Assembly: GCF_002994745.2 (NCBI RefSeq)
Contig: NC_037088.1
Coordinates: forward strand, 62,886,397-62,950,396
Source of the DNA: Rosa chinensis
Lineage: Eukaryota > Streptophyta > Magnoliopsida > Rosales > Rosaceae
DNA length: 64,000 nt
Direction of reading: 5' to 3'
The position numbers were made by a program, and so were the translations under genes. A model generated the notes under the pieces. That model worked only from the letters and a program-made list of their open reading frames with translations, did not search any database and was not told where the DNA came from. Shown here piece by piece: positions 10,951-21,911 of the stretch. Each line of letters starts with the position of its first letter. Positions within the stretch are counted from its first letter, which is position 1.

Positions 10951-11904
10951 GAGCAAGTTCACCCGTTGGGTCACCAGGTCAGGGTCACCAGGTCACCAGG
11001 GCACCAGGGCAGGAAACTATTCACTGCCACTGGATCTTTGCTTCCACACATTGGGTCAGGGTCACCAGTCAGTTACTGTTCATTGAATATTTTATAATTT
11101 TTTTTTTGGAAAATGAGAAATGTATGATGTAAATAAATAGTATTGATAAATAATTAGAAAATGCAACCAAAGGAAATTTTATTGGTAGACAAATTATATG
11201 TCTTCATTAGTCTGCCAACGTGTCCCGTCAATACTTGGATCTCCTACGGGTTGGACAATCGTATTCCCTCGTACACTCATATTCGAATAAAAAAATTGTA
11301 GAGTATGAAAGCTATGAGGAGAAGGAGAAAAAAAATTTGACGAAGTAAGATAGATGATTTTTTTGGTGTGAGAGGTAAATTAGGAAGTGAGGTATTTATA
11401 GGAAATTTTGTTTTTTTTTTATTTTGTTACCGTTGTAATCTAACGGTTATACAAACAATATATATATTTTTCATTTTCTCAATTTATCTAACTCCTTAAT
11501 TGATGTCCATCAGATCTCATTCATAATTAAAACCAACGGTCAAGATCTGTGGACCGTTGGCTTCAATTTTCCAAGCAAACCAACGGCTACACGCCACGTC
11601 AGGAAGAGAAAATGCCACAACCGGACAAAATCCGGCCTCCCACGCGCTGCAGCTTTTCCTCCGCTAGAAGACAAGCGAGTGGCTGCTACTCCACCTTCCT
11701 GGCGCTTCATACCTCAGCTCATCTTTTTGGGCCAGCTGGAGGCCTGGGTCACGGGCTCGGGGAGGAAGTTGCCCGAGCTGTTGTCCTGGGTCAGCTACTG
11801 TTGGGGAAGCCCAGCTGGGTGGAATGGTGAACAGTGCAAATCTGGTGACTTCAGTCACCTTTTGACGTGGTGCCCGGGCACCGCTGGCCCCGGTGAACTT
11901 GCCC
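10951..11904. mobile_element. PIF/Harbinger-like non-autonomous element, TTA target duplication
   Basis: The ends are gagcaagttcacc and ggtgaacttgccc (12 of 13 inverted match), flanked by tta on both sides (10948-10950, 11905-11907), which fits PIF/Harbinger. Just inside are repeated gggtcaccagg motifs. The duplicated segment upstream of P450 copy 3 reads ctcttttaactag near 50147, where this element is absent, giving a likely empty site. It carries no transposase. Relatives of its left end occur inverted at 32745-33064 and about 48150-48205. Confidence 0.7.
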
Positions 11905-12609
11905 TTAAGTGCCATCTTAATTTTCTCTTTTTAGTTTTGGCATCGGAGATTAGGACATGTCTGAAACTTGACTTTGTTTTCTTTCTTTTCGTCATAATCC
12001 TTTGACACAAACTACAATACCCTCCCGTATCCCATACCATTTATTTTTATTTTTTTAATATATAACCATTTAATATAATGGTAACCTGATGAATTGGTCA
12101 TCAGGTTACCCATTCAAATTTTGACACATGGCAATTTTTAAAAAAAAATATTACCAATTTAACAACACATTTGTTTTTCTCAAAAAAAAAAAAAAAAACA
12201 ACACATTTGTCATCAATTTGTAATATCGTCTATATACCTGTAAATATTGTCCTAAATGGAGTAAATACCAAAATGTTTACCCCAATTACACAATCGAGAA
12301 CTATATTATGTGAATGAGGACACATGCTCTATTTGGTATAAATATGAAGATTTACCGCTTGTACAACACATTTGTCGTCAATTTTATAAAGGGGCCGTGA
12401 CCATTTACCCAATTTCAGCTTAAAAATTGCCCATTAACTCCACTAACAGTTTTTTAACCCATTTACCCAATCTAATAACTATTGACAGTTTTGCCCCCAT
12501 TAAACAAATTAAAACTCATCATCATCTCTCTCTCTCTCTCTCTCAACTCTGACGGCACCGGAACGGCTACGTTAGATTCCTCCAGCCTCAGGTCGCGGCC
12601 CTCCATGCC

Positions 12610-13020
12610 ATGCCCATCGTCGCCTCCTACTCCGCCGAATCCCTGCCCGTCCTGAAACACAACTTCAGCAGCACCGGTGATGTGGAGGTGCTGTCCAGGC
12701 TGAGCCGGAGCCAGTTGTTGAAGGTGGTGGTGAACTCGCCGGTGGTGTACATGAGGATGTCTGATCTCAGTGAAGCAGCTGGATTTTCTGAACAAACAGA
12801 GCGTCATCAGGTCCATGGATCCCTCAGCTGCACCCAACGTCCGATCGGTGCAAAGGTTTTCTCAGTTTCCTCCGATCTAGAGATGTCGAGAGATGGTGGC
12901 TGTGATGGTGGAGAGCGCCGGTGTGGGGCACCTACAGGCATGGATGAGGCCGGTACGGACGAGCAAGCACGGGTGTTGCTGCGTCGGGGCTGGGACTGGT
13001 CGGAGATGGGTTGCAGGTGA
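12610..13020 (+). pseudogene. Gene-like GC-rich ORF inside the nested TIR element, unrecognised
   Basis: A 136-codon ORF whose reading frame also runs open upstream of the ATG from about 12551, as expected of a captured internal exon. The first roughly 55 residues look like ordinary protein (TGDVEVLSRLSRSQLLKVVV, NSPVVYMRM); the rest is glycine/arginine-rich and probably non-coding. I do not recognise the family. Composition differs sharply from flanking AT-rich DNA, suggesting transposon capture of a host gene fragment. Confidence 0.35.
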
Positions 13021-13254
13021 GCGAATGGAGAAGAGGGCCTGGAGAAGACGAAGGCAGTCCGGTCGGAATAGTGCCGGAATTGGGCTGGAGGAGCATGGGT
13101 GGCAGGAGAAAAATTCTGAAGGTTTTTTTTTTTTTTCCTGATTTCAATGGGAAGAGCTCTGAGAATGGGGAAGGAAAAAAAAAAAGTGAACGTTTACAAT
13201 TGAACATATAAATTAATCAATTGTGTCTGTAGTGTATTCATTTTCGTTCACTTG

Positions 13255-13555
13255 AGGGAAATAATATGATTATTGGAGAGTAATAATATGATTATTGAGG
13301 CAATAATATGAGTATTGGAGGGCAATAATAAGATTACTGAGGGGCAATAAAATGTTTATTAGGGCAATAATAAGATTATCATGGGGCAATAATAAAATTA
13401 TTTATTTAGATAAACCTCCGAAATCTTTCAAAACCTCAGAAATCTTTCAAATTTCAAAACATCTTCATTTTTCACTAATTATTGATCCCCGATAACAAGT
13501 TTATTGGGGGGCAATAATATGATTACTGGGTATTATTGAGGGGTAATAAAATCAG
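13255..13555 (+). repeat. Minisatellite of ggggcaataatatgattatt-like units
   Basis: About nine imperfect 20-27 bp units in 13255-13400 and 13495-13550, separated by a unique stretch. They lie within the 12391-13899 element. Confidence 0.75.
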
Positions 13556-14862
13556 ACGCCGGAATCCTGTCACCAGTCCTGTAGTCAAATTAGAGATTCA
13601 GGTCACCGGTCGCTGGAGTCTATTCATCGATCGCCGGAGTCCTGTCACCGGTTGCCGGAGTCCGCGGCCGGCCACTGGTCACCGGAGCATAACAAGGTGG
13701 AGGATGACTTTTCTCTCTAAGTGAGAAAGAAGGAGAGGGCAAAAAAATCCCAAAAATAAATAAAAAGAATATAAAAAAAAATTAATTGGGTATTAGAGAA
13801 ATAATCCCTTAGATTGTTTTGGGTAAATGGGGTTAAAAAACTGTTAGTGGTGCAAGTGGGCAATTTTTAAGCTGAAAATGGGTAAATGATCATTTCCCCT
13901 TTTATATAATGGTTCATAAATTGATAGATGTTGTCTTCGACCTTGTAATTCCCACAAACAGGACATTTATTACAATATTTTTAATCATCTGTCCTTATAT
14001 TCGTAATAAGTGTTGTCAGAGATGTAATTATTTTCTCAATGAGAAATATTACACAAGATACCACCTAATTACACATTTGAGAACTATATTATGTGAATGA
14101 GGGCACATGCTCTATTTGGTATGAAATACGAAGATTTACCACGTGTACAACACATTTGTCATCAATTTTGTAAAATAGTTCATAAATTAGTACATGTTGT
14201 CTGAGACCTTGTAATTATCACAAACAAGACATTTATTACAATATTTTTCATCATTTGTCCTTATATTTGTAATAAGCATTGTCAGAGGCGTAATTATTTT
14301 CTTAATGAGGAAGATTACACAAGGTACGACCCAATTACACATTCGAGACCTCAATTACGTGAATGAGGACACATGCTCCATTTGGTATGAAATATGAAGA
14401 TTTACCACTTGTACAACACATTTGTTGTCAATTTTATAAAATAGTTCATAAACTGGTATATGTTGTCTTAGACCTTGTAATGACCACAAACAGGACATTT
14501 ATTACAATATTTTTGATCATTTATCCTTATATTCGTAATAATTGCTGTCAATGATGTAATTATTTTCTCAATGAGGATCATTACACAAGGTACCACCCAA
14601 TTACACAGTTAAGAGCTCTATTACATGAATGAGGACACATGCTCTATTTAGTCTAAAATATGAAGATTTACCACCCAAAATAGGGAAAATTTTAAAAACA
14701 GTACATGAAGTATAGGCCATTCCAAAGTTCAGTGTATTTGGTTTCAAAGAATTAACTTTGGTACATGAAGTTCCAATCTCGACCCACTTTTAGTACATAA
14801 CGTCAATAACACCGTTAAACCTATGAAATTATTCAATTTTCAAAGGGTAATTTTAGATTTTC

Positions 14863-15090
14863 ACCTCTCTCTCTCTCGGACACCCATTTCTGGGTATCTT
14901 TCTTCTTCTTCCTCCTTTTTCTTCCTCTCTCCCTCCCTCTCTTGGACACCCATTTTTGGGTAACTTTCTCCTTCCTTCTTCTTCTCTCTCTCTCTCCACC
15001 CCCCCCCCCTTCTCCTTCTCCTTCTCCTTCTTCTTCCTTCTTCCTTCTTCCTTCTCCTTCTTCTTCTTCTTCTTCCTCCCTCCCTCCCCG
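14863..15090 (+). repeat. (CTT)n-rich low-complexity tract, left part
   Basis: Pyrimidine-only CTT/CTC repeats, including two copies of a cacccatttytgggta motif. Long Lys/Glu or Ser/Leu ORFs across it are artefacts. Confidence 0.85.
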
Positions 15091-15125
15091 ATTTGATTTA
15101 GACACCCAAAATCTGGGTACCCTAA

Positions 15126-15469
15126 GGCCTCGTTTGGTTCGCGGAAAGGAAAGTAGTTCCTTTGTATTTCCCATAGGAAGGGAAATGAACTTTCCGAAGA
15201 ACTTTCCATTCCGATGTTTGGTAATGTAAGGAAAGTTATCCGGAAAGTTGTTAAAAAGTATGTAATTAATGGAATAAAATAATATGTTGTGAGTAATAAA
15301 TGCAAGGAAAGAAGGGGGGAAAGTGATTCCTTTGGAGTATGGAATGAACCATTTTCCCCCCTATTTTCCTTTGCTTCAGGAAAGTATTTCCTTTCCTTTT
15401 GCATCCCAAACACAGGAAAGGAACAACTTTCCTTTCCTGATGCTTACTTTCCACAAACCAAACGAGGCC
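15126..15469. mobile_element. Tourist-like (PIF/Harbinger) MITE with TAA duplication
   Basis: A 344 bp element. Ends ggcctcgtttggtt and aaccaaacgaggcc are perfect inverted repeats, flanked by taa on each side (15123-15125, 15470-15472). The internal half shows further inverted similarity (ggaaagta / tactttcc). Terminal sequence and TAA duplication match Tourist-type MITEs. Confidence 0.9.
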
Positions 15470-15477
15470 TAATATGA

Positions 15478-15800
15478 TTTTCTTCTTCTTCTTTTTCTTC
15501 TTCCTCCTTCTCATTCTTCTTCCTTCTCCTTCTCCTTCTTCTGCAATTTTTCTTCTTCTTCTTCTTCTTCTCCTTCTTCTTCTTCTTCTTCCTTCTCCTC
15601 CTTCTTCTTCTTCCTCCTCCTCCTTCGCTCTTCTTTTTCTTCTTCTTCTTCCTTCTCCTCCTCCTCCTTCTTCTTCTTCTTCTTCTCCTCCTTCTTCTTC
15701 CTCCTCCTCCTTCTTCGCTCTTCTTTTTCTTCTTCTTCTTCCTTCTCCTCCTCCTCCTTCTTCTTCTTCTTCGTCTTCCTTCTCCTTCTTCCTCCTTCTG
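15478..15800 (+). repeat. (CTT)n-rich low-complexity tract, right part
   Basis: Continuation of the pyrimidine tract after the MITE; it holds two to three internal repeats around ttcgctcttctttttcttct (about 15624 and 15713). Confidence 0.85.
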
Positions 15801-16527
15801 CAATTTTTTTTGTTAATTCATGAAGAGACAAATTTGCCCTTACAAATTTGACTAAAATCAGATTGACTAACGGGGCCGTAACGGCATACGCTGATTTTGG
15901 GTCGGGACTGTAACGTCATGTACCAAAGTTAATTATTTGAAACCAAATACACCGAACTTCGGAATGGCTTATACTTCATGTACTATTCTTAAAATTTTTC
16001 CCCCAAAACAACACATTCGTTTTTAATTTTATAAAATGATTCATAAACTTGTAAATGTGGTCCTAGACCATGTAATTACCAAAAAAATGACATTTTTTTA
16101 CAACATTTTTCATCATTTCTCCCATGTTTTTTTATAAATATGATCGTCTGTGGAATAAGTACCATAATAGAATTAATTTTCCACATCTATAAGGTAATAT
16201 ATTGCCATCATATAAGTAATTATTTGATTTAATGATAAATTACTCAAAGTAGACCTCAGTTATAATTGATTAAGGAAAGTACTAATGATGTACTTAATTA
16301 GTAATAAAAGACTCATTACTTTTATTTTTTAGAGAAAAAGATTATATAATTAATTACTAATGATTTGGTTAAGGGATAAACAAGTTACCAACTTTTTAAA
16401 TATTCAAGGCCATTGGATATATTATTAATCGAACGGTCTAAAATATTCAAAAAAAATGGTTGTGTAACAAACAGTCCAGCACCTTAGAATTTTCCTAATG
16501 GTTTTAGCACAAATGTTGTTCGGCAGG

Positions 16528-17010
16528 GATCGAGGCGGTGTCGGTCATGGCTGCGTGCTGTGGAGGGAGTTTTGCTTGACTGTTGTGAACGACGGGAGAG
16601 CAGATGGTTTGGGTGGACTGGACTGGACCAACTAAATGGGCCTTGGGTGGACTTTCTGTGGTGGCTGCCCTAGTTGGGCTTTGAGTTGTGGGCTAGAGTT
16701 TTGGCCCTAGTGCATTAATTATGTATTAGCTTAGTCTTTTACAATAAATTCCCTTTTAGGAAGCTAACGCACGTTATGTGCACTCTATGTATCTCTAGCG
16801 CCTCTGGAGTAGTACTAAAAGAGGATCTCTGCTATGTCTACGTTCATAACATGTCTAATGAGTGAGTCTATTTCTATGTATCACTATGGGTACTACCACT
16901 ATCTTCTTGTCTGTCTGTACATGACAGCGGTATGATATGTAACGGCCTATTCTGAATTTAGATGAATATATCTATCAGCAGCCAGATTTGGGTTAGGTTA
17001 AAAAAAAAAA
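16528..17010 (+). mobile_element. 5'-truncated LINE or SINE insertion with poly(A)
   Basis: The block ends in an A-run (from about 17000) and is flanked by long imperfect duplications: aaatgttgttcggcagg (16511-16527) and aaatgtcgttccgcagg (17011-17027), 15 of 17 identical. The paralogous region upstream of P450 copy 3 has only the aaatgtcgttatgcaac side (near 50280). This is the hallmark of target-primed retrotransposition. The inserted sequence has no ORF I recognise and looks like a LINE 3' UTR. Confidence 0.65.
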
Positions 17011-17535
17011 AAATGTCGTTCCGCAGGAGAAAACACAACTACGGACAACAGCTAACCTCCCCTCTACATAGTTGGAATAATTGTCTGAAACCAACTCATC
17101 CGAATAATTGTCTTAGACCAACCGATCGATCAACGCCCCCGGGCTGCACACCATTACATGAATGAGAGGAATTAATTACTTAATGTACGCACCTAAGACC
17201 GAAGAGCACGTTATTATAATAATCCAACTACTTCCCTATGCTATACAATGTTCACTAGCTACTAGCTAGATGCCCTCCTTTAATGGAGTGGAGCCTTGGA
17301 AGTTTTTCGTATTAAGTTGGTGCAGTGGCAGTTGATAAGTACTCATAACTCATAACTCTTCCCATGCAGCTATACGTCCCCTTTGATCGATCATATATAT
17401 ATTGCTGTGTCACGTTCTAACTGATAGCAGTATTAATATTCCGCATCAGATATTAATCTAACTAGTTCATGTTTCATAATGGCCATTGATTCTGTACCAC
17501 ATCTGTACTCTGTAATCTGAGCTCTCTAGCTCTAG

Positions 17536-17543
17536 TATATATA
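17536..17543 (+). promoter_or_regulatory. TATA box of P450 copy 2
   Basis: tatatata in the context ctagtatatatagctggttt, 185 bases before the ATG at 17728. The same context is conserved at the homologous position of copy 3. Confidence 0.6.
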
Positions 17544-18187
17544 GCTGGTTTCAGCTCGTGATTATACACAGAGGCTATCATTTCTAATACAGTCTTTTAT
17601 TTTCCTCTCCATTTCTCTGTTTTCTCTGTTTTCCTTGTAAACACTTTCACTAATTACCTCATCATCGTTCGTGGAGGCTAGGTACTCTACAATCTTCAAT
17701 ATCATTCCAGAATTAAGAGTGTGAGTAATGAATTTTCTTTCCACTGCTGCACCTCCCATAGTAATAATTTTAGCAGTAATTCTTTTAGCGGTGATTTTTT
17801 GGCCGTTGAAGAACAAGAGATACCCACCTGTTGCCGGAACTGTGTTACACCAACTAAATTATCGCTTCACACTGCACCATTACATGACTGAGCTTGCACG
17901 AAATTACAAAACTTACAGGATACTTGACTTGTTCAAATATGTAGTTTACACGGCAGATCCTGCGAATGTTGAATACATGCTCAAGACGAACTTTGAAAAC
18001 TATGGCAAGGTATATATGTTATCGAACTGAAGGGTTAAATAATGCAATTCTATAATGATTCATTTTACATTTTATTTTATTGTTGAATAGTAATATTTCT
18101 AAATATATATAGTAATGCTAGAGATCTAAATTTAGGTTCCAAATGATGATGCGAGTCATGTGACATCACTGACATGTAACATGTTAG

Positions 18188-18504
18188 ATACTACATCACC
18201 TAATCGATCAGATGCCAATATGTTTTTCCAAATGAAATACTGTTCTGAACAGAAAAAACGATTGGTGGGAACAACAAGAATGACGATTAAGGAATAAAGT
18301 CTCCAAAATCGTCTCCATGATAGTCCCAACTACTTTTGTATTGATTGATCAATAGTCACAGAGGTTGCTAGCCTAGGCTTGACTAATATTGTGTGTCCTT
18401 CCTTGCTAACAACTAATGATGATTCACTGATCTGCCGATCTGTCGTAGAGCTTTCTACCTTAGGCGCCTGAGCTAAGAGCCGTGCTAGCTTCAGTGTTTG
18501 TTTG
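18188..18504. other. Remaining intron-1 sequence of P450 copy 2
   Basis: 18188-18395 matches copy 3 intron 1 (53632-53856) base for base in long stretches, for example ttccaaatgaaatactgtt. It is the ancestral intron, which in copy 3 is split by the MULE-like insertion. 18396-18504 is not shared and is unexplained. Confidence 0.7.
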
Positions 18505-18655
18505 TGTTTGAGACCAAAAGTATTTTTGGCAAGATCCTTTGGTGGATTTGACCCAATGGGCCGATACCTGCGGCCCAAAAATAAGCCTACTTGGATTTGG
18601 GATATAGCTTCGTCCATTCCGTGATCCATAAGGAAAACGAAACCTTACTGGCACT
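18505..18655 (+). repeat. Truncated 5' LTR
   Basis: Matches 21912-22057, including the block gcaagatcctttggtggatt, then similarity stops abruptly at aaaccttactggc. Confidence 0.8.
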
Positions 18656-18659
18656 CGTA

Positions 18660-21646
18660 TCCGTTTGCTGTGCGAGGCCCCGATAGTGGGCCTGGGCTTG
18701 CCTGGCTTGCGCAGTTGCAGCCACTCTTTCATTAATCCGTTGGGGAAGACTCTGTAGCAATTCGTCTATCTCGGTGAACTCGTTCTCAAGTACTCCAGAG
18801 CCCTGGCGGATGCGCCAGGCAGTAGGATGTCGGGACTCAGAAGACGTTGGAGCCCATCCCTGGCCTCATCTATAAGTCCGGGAGGGGCCACTTCAAGTAC
18901 GCGAGCAAGCCTTTCCAGTCTGGAAGGAGGCTCATGCAGTGGATCTGGAGCAGCAGCTGCTGCATGAGCCTTATAAGGCTCCATAACAGGAGCCGCTTCC
19001 AGCCCCGGTTCGACATTCATCCCTTCTCCCACTTCAGGAGCATGGGGGGTAGGCTCCTGGTCCACCATATCTTCACCGGCTGGGTCGGCAGGATTGGCGT
19101 CAAGTACTTTCGCAGTGACGGCCGCTTCCTCGACAGAACCAAGATTCTGTGGTTAAGGAAGAATCATTAGAATGCCCAAAGAATAAAATAAGGATCAGGA
19201 CATTATGCTTGTTAAGAGAACGTACCTCTGCGGTCGGATGCTAGCTCGTGAAGGATTGCTATCGGTACAGGTTCTTAAGCCGCCTCACCGGGAATTGGGT
19301 CAGGCGCTATCTGTGCTAAGGGATGTGCAGCGATTGGTTCCTCAGGAGGTGCATCCGAAGGAGTTGTTCTTTCTTCCAATTCAGGAGAGCTGTCGTCTAT
19401 GACCTGTACTGGGATTGGGACCAATTGCACGTCGCTCGTGATACTGGCAAGAGGTGGAGGATTATCGGAATCCATGGGCGCTTGGGCCTGCGAAGCAGAT
19501 GTGCCTTCACCAGTTGCTGAAAAGCCTTCCCCAGTTTGTCTGGAGGACCAGCGACGAACCTGCAAGCAAGGATTATTATAGGAATGCACGAAATGGGAAG
19601 TAAATTCTAATGTGCGTTTCCAGTTTCGTACCAGTCGATCAGCGATTGGTTCATCTTCTTCCCATGGGTCAGTGCGAGAGTCCGAGCGACTGCGCTTGCT
19701 GGCCAAGGCAGCGGCAACCTACCAGAATCAAAGGATTAGACTTGGTTTAAAAAAAAAAAAAAAGCATGGTTCTAAGAACAAGAAGGTTCTTACCGTCTGC
19801 GGATTATCATCGTCGGAGGAAGAATCTTCAATTTCAGGCTCCACGATCACCGTCTTCTGCTTTCCGGACTGGCCAGTGGCTGGAAAAGCACTGACTGCGC
19901 GATTGCCAGAAGGTGGCACATTTCCCTGATGTAGCAAAGAATAAGTTAAAGGGGAGGAGTGAAGGAAGGGCTAAAATATAAACTAAGATACTTACCTCTG
20001 AAGGGGGCTCGCGAATTACGATACCAGCCTGGGCCTGATGCGAGGCTCGCACCGGTTGCGTTCCAGGAGGAGGCAGAGATCGTGCGGCATCTTCAGAGAA
20101 GCGAGCGAGCAGTTCGATGTCGGCAGCATAGGGGTTTTTCAATTCCCCAAAGATGGCCGCGAAGAGTTCGTCATCCCGCTGACTCCAGCAATTGACGGAA
20201 ACTTCTGCCCACCATTCTTCGTATCCTTCCTCAGTCCCGTCCACGTTGTCGATGGCCTTAGCCCAATCGGGAAGGTCAACTAGTGCGAGCATGCTTTGTG
20301 CAGGCAAAGGCCCGGAAGGGGGCCCGAATCTACGCCAAGAAGTGTTGTAGTTCCAGGCATCGTACAGAGGGAATGGCACTAATTGGACGAGGCCGAATTG
20401 GCAAGCGAAGTGGTTAGGAGCTTAAAGCTCATAACTGAGTTCTTCGACAGTGATCCTAATGTCTGAACAGGATATCGCGCGGTGAAAAGCCAAGCGCGCA
20501 CTATCGCTGTAGCGAGAAGCACCAGGAAGGAATCCATTTTCAAGTGGAGTTGGGAATCTTCTACCCAATACTAAATCGCAGTATGGCATCTCATCCAGAA
20601 GGTACAGATATGTAAAGCATTCGGAATAGGGAGGAGATCAATACCTTTGCTTGCGGCTGAATCATTGACCCAAGAGTTGGTCGGCCGGTGGAAGCAGCGG
20701 GATGTCATCGCGACGGAAAAATGGAAAATAAGTTTGGATCCAGAAGTCCAAGATCCAAAAGGGGCCAGAAATGCTAGTCTCAAAAGGATGCATAGTGGCC
20801 TGGTATAGAGTACGATAAAAGGCTCCTAACACAAGTTGTCCAAGCCCGACACTGCGGCCATTATAGAGGGTCGTCGCCAGAAGAGTCCAAGTACCAGTGG
20901 GCTTACAGGAGGAAGTACAGAAAATGAATTTACAGAGCCAATACTCCAAGAAAGCAATTCTGCCGGTTGCATTGTGCTCCCGGCTGTAATAAGACAGCCA
21001 CCGTGGATAGGAGCCACTGTGAGCGCTGCGACCATGCTGGGCCATGGTCGAGGAGAAGGTGACAGAATCAAATTGATCGTGCAAATAGGGTTCGCCATCG
21101 ATGGGTAGGCCGGTGATGGTGAGAATATCCAGCAAGGTGATACTCATTTGACCAAATCGAAATTCAAAAGTGTTTGTGGCGGTATTCCAAAAACAAAGAA
21201 AGGCAGCGAGAGGCGAACGATTGCCAGCGCGTGGAAGACGAAAATAGAGATCAATAGTATGAGTGATACCTGCCGCGTTCCAGCGAGCCAGATCTTCGTG
21301 CTTCGCGATACCAAGAAAGCTCCGCCGGGTAGATGGAGGATGGCCAGTGCCCTATTTTGGCTCGATGATTCTGGGCACCCCAACTATTGAAGTCTCCAAG
21401 AGTCCTTCGAAGGACTGGAATGGGCCGACGAGAGGGCAGGCCATAGAAAGCGATAGCATCGGCCGGAATGGAGTCTTGCGGCGCTGGCCCTAATCCGACG
21501 TGATGGTTTGGGAATTGGAGGAGCAAGGGCCTATGGATAGAGGTGTGGAGACGAATGCGGGCACCGATGCTAGTTCCCCAAGTATGGGCAACCTTTTCGT
21601 TCAGTTCTTCTTCTTGATCGATGACTATCTTATTTGGGGGAGCCAT
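18660..21646 (-). pseudogene. Antisense plant mobile domain (PMD) ORF inside LTR element, broken
   Basis: Read on the minus strand from an ATG at 21646. The N-terminal part (21646-21251) and the main domain (21147-20662 and upstream in the same frame to about 21300) show features of the plant mobile domain: FCFW-like, MSITLLDILTITGLPIDGEP and WLSYY. A second piece (20379-19990) contains FPLYDAWNYNTSWRRFGPP, and an acidic, proline-rich stretch follows (19706-19275). A C-terminal alanine/leucine-rich part runs about 19068-18690. A one-base frameshift near 21310 separates the first two parts, and spliced-intron-like gaps separate others. PMD proteins (MAIN/MAIL1 relatives) occur in hosts and transposons; function here is unknown. 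GC content is well above the flanks. Confidence 0.55.
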
Positions 21647-21911
21647 TTCTGGGTTTATGTGAAGGTGATGTTGGAAGTGAGTGGGTTTTTTGGGTTTAGG
21701 AGACTGGAAGAGTTTCTGATATGATGGGTCTGAAGCGGCTACTGGTTTAAATAAGGAGTTTTGTGAGGGAAACAATACTACAGAAAGGTGTTTCGCAGGC
21801 GAAAGGACGTGACCCTCATTAATGATATCGTTTCAAGCGATCAGCGCGTCGTTTTAGTCCCCTTCAATCAGTTACATCTTTGCGGGCCTGATTTCGGGGC
21901 CTGGGGGGCAA

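Larger units (their letters stand above)
12391..13899. mobile_element. Nested TIR element with captured GC-rich sequence
   Basis: TIRs of about 85 bases begin ggggccgtgaccatttaccc and end (inverted) with matching blocks: cagcttaaaaattgcccatt, actaacagttttttaa and catttaccca. Flanks ttttataaa / ttttatata (8 of 9) suggest a MULE-type 9 bp duplication. The interior 12540-13090 is GC-rich and gene-like, followed by a minisatellite and a ccggagtcc repeat block (13555-13690). No transposase is seen. Confidence 0.65.
14683..16001. mobile_element. Nested TIR element with CTT-rich core
   Basis: TIRs of about 105 bases start gggaaaattttaaaaacagt. Shared blocks in inverted order are gtacatgaagtata, ccattcc, gtgtatttggtttcaaa, taactttggtacatga and cgaccca. 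The 9 bp duplication is cccaaaata / cccaaaaca (14674-14682, 16002-16010; 8 of 9), as in Mutator-like elements. The core is pyrimidine-rich microsatellite interrupted by a Tourist-like MITE. Confidence 0.75.
12004..16495 (-). mobile_element. MULE-like element with two nested TIR elements
   Basis: The right end (about 16370-16495) is an inverted relative of the left end of the intron-1 element at 51801-53621: both carry an aacaagttaccaa block, a ccattgga motif and a terminal agaattttcc / ggaattttct. The left end (gacacaaactacaataccct) aligns without gaps, weakly, to the other end of that element. The putative 9 bp duplication is taatccttt / taatggttt (7 of 9), so it is old. The interior has three to four tandem units of about 230 bp (12290-12390, 14080-14680) sharing gaggacacatgctctatttg and tacaacacatttgt. 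Without nested elements it is about 1.7 kb. Confidence 0.55.

Noticed and set aside
14833..15851. Long Lys/Glu/Arg- or Ser/Leu/Phe-rich ORFs on both strands
   Set aside because: They are translations of CTT/CTC low-complexity DNA inside a transposon, interrupted by a MITE; no domain or start context.
18660..21646. GC-rich block as bacterial contamination or recent transfer
   Set aside because: It sits between LTR sequences with a perfect 5 bp duplication and reads as a plant mobile domain; it belongs to the retroelement.
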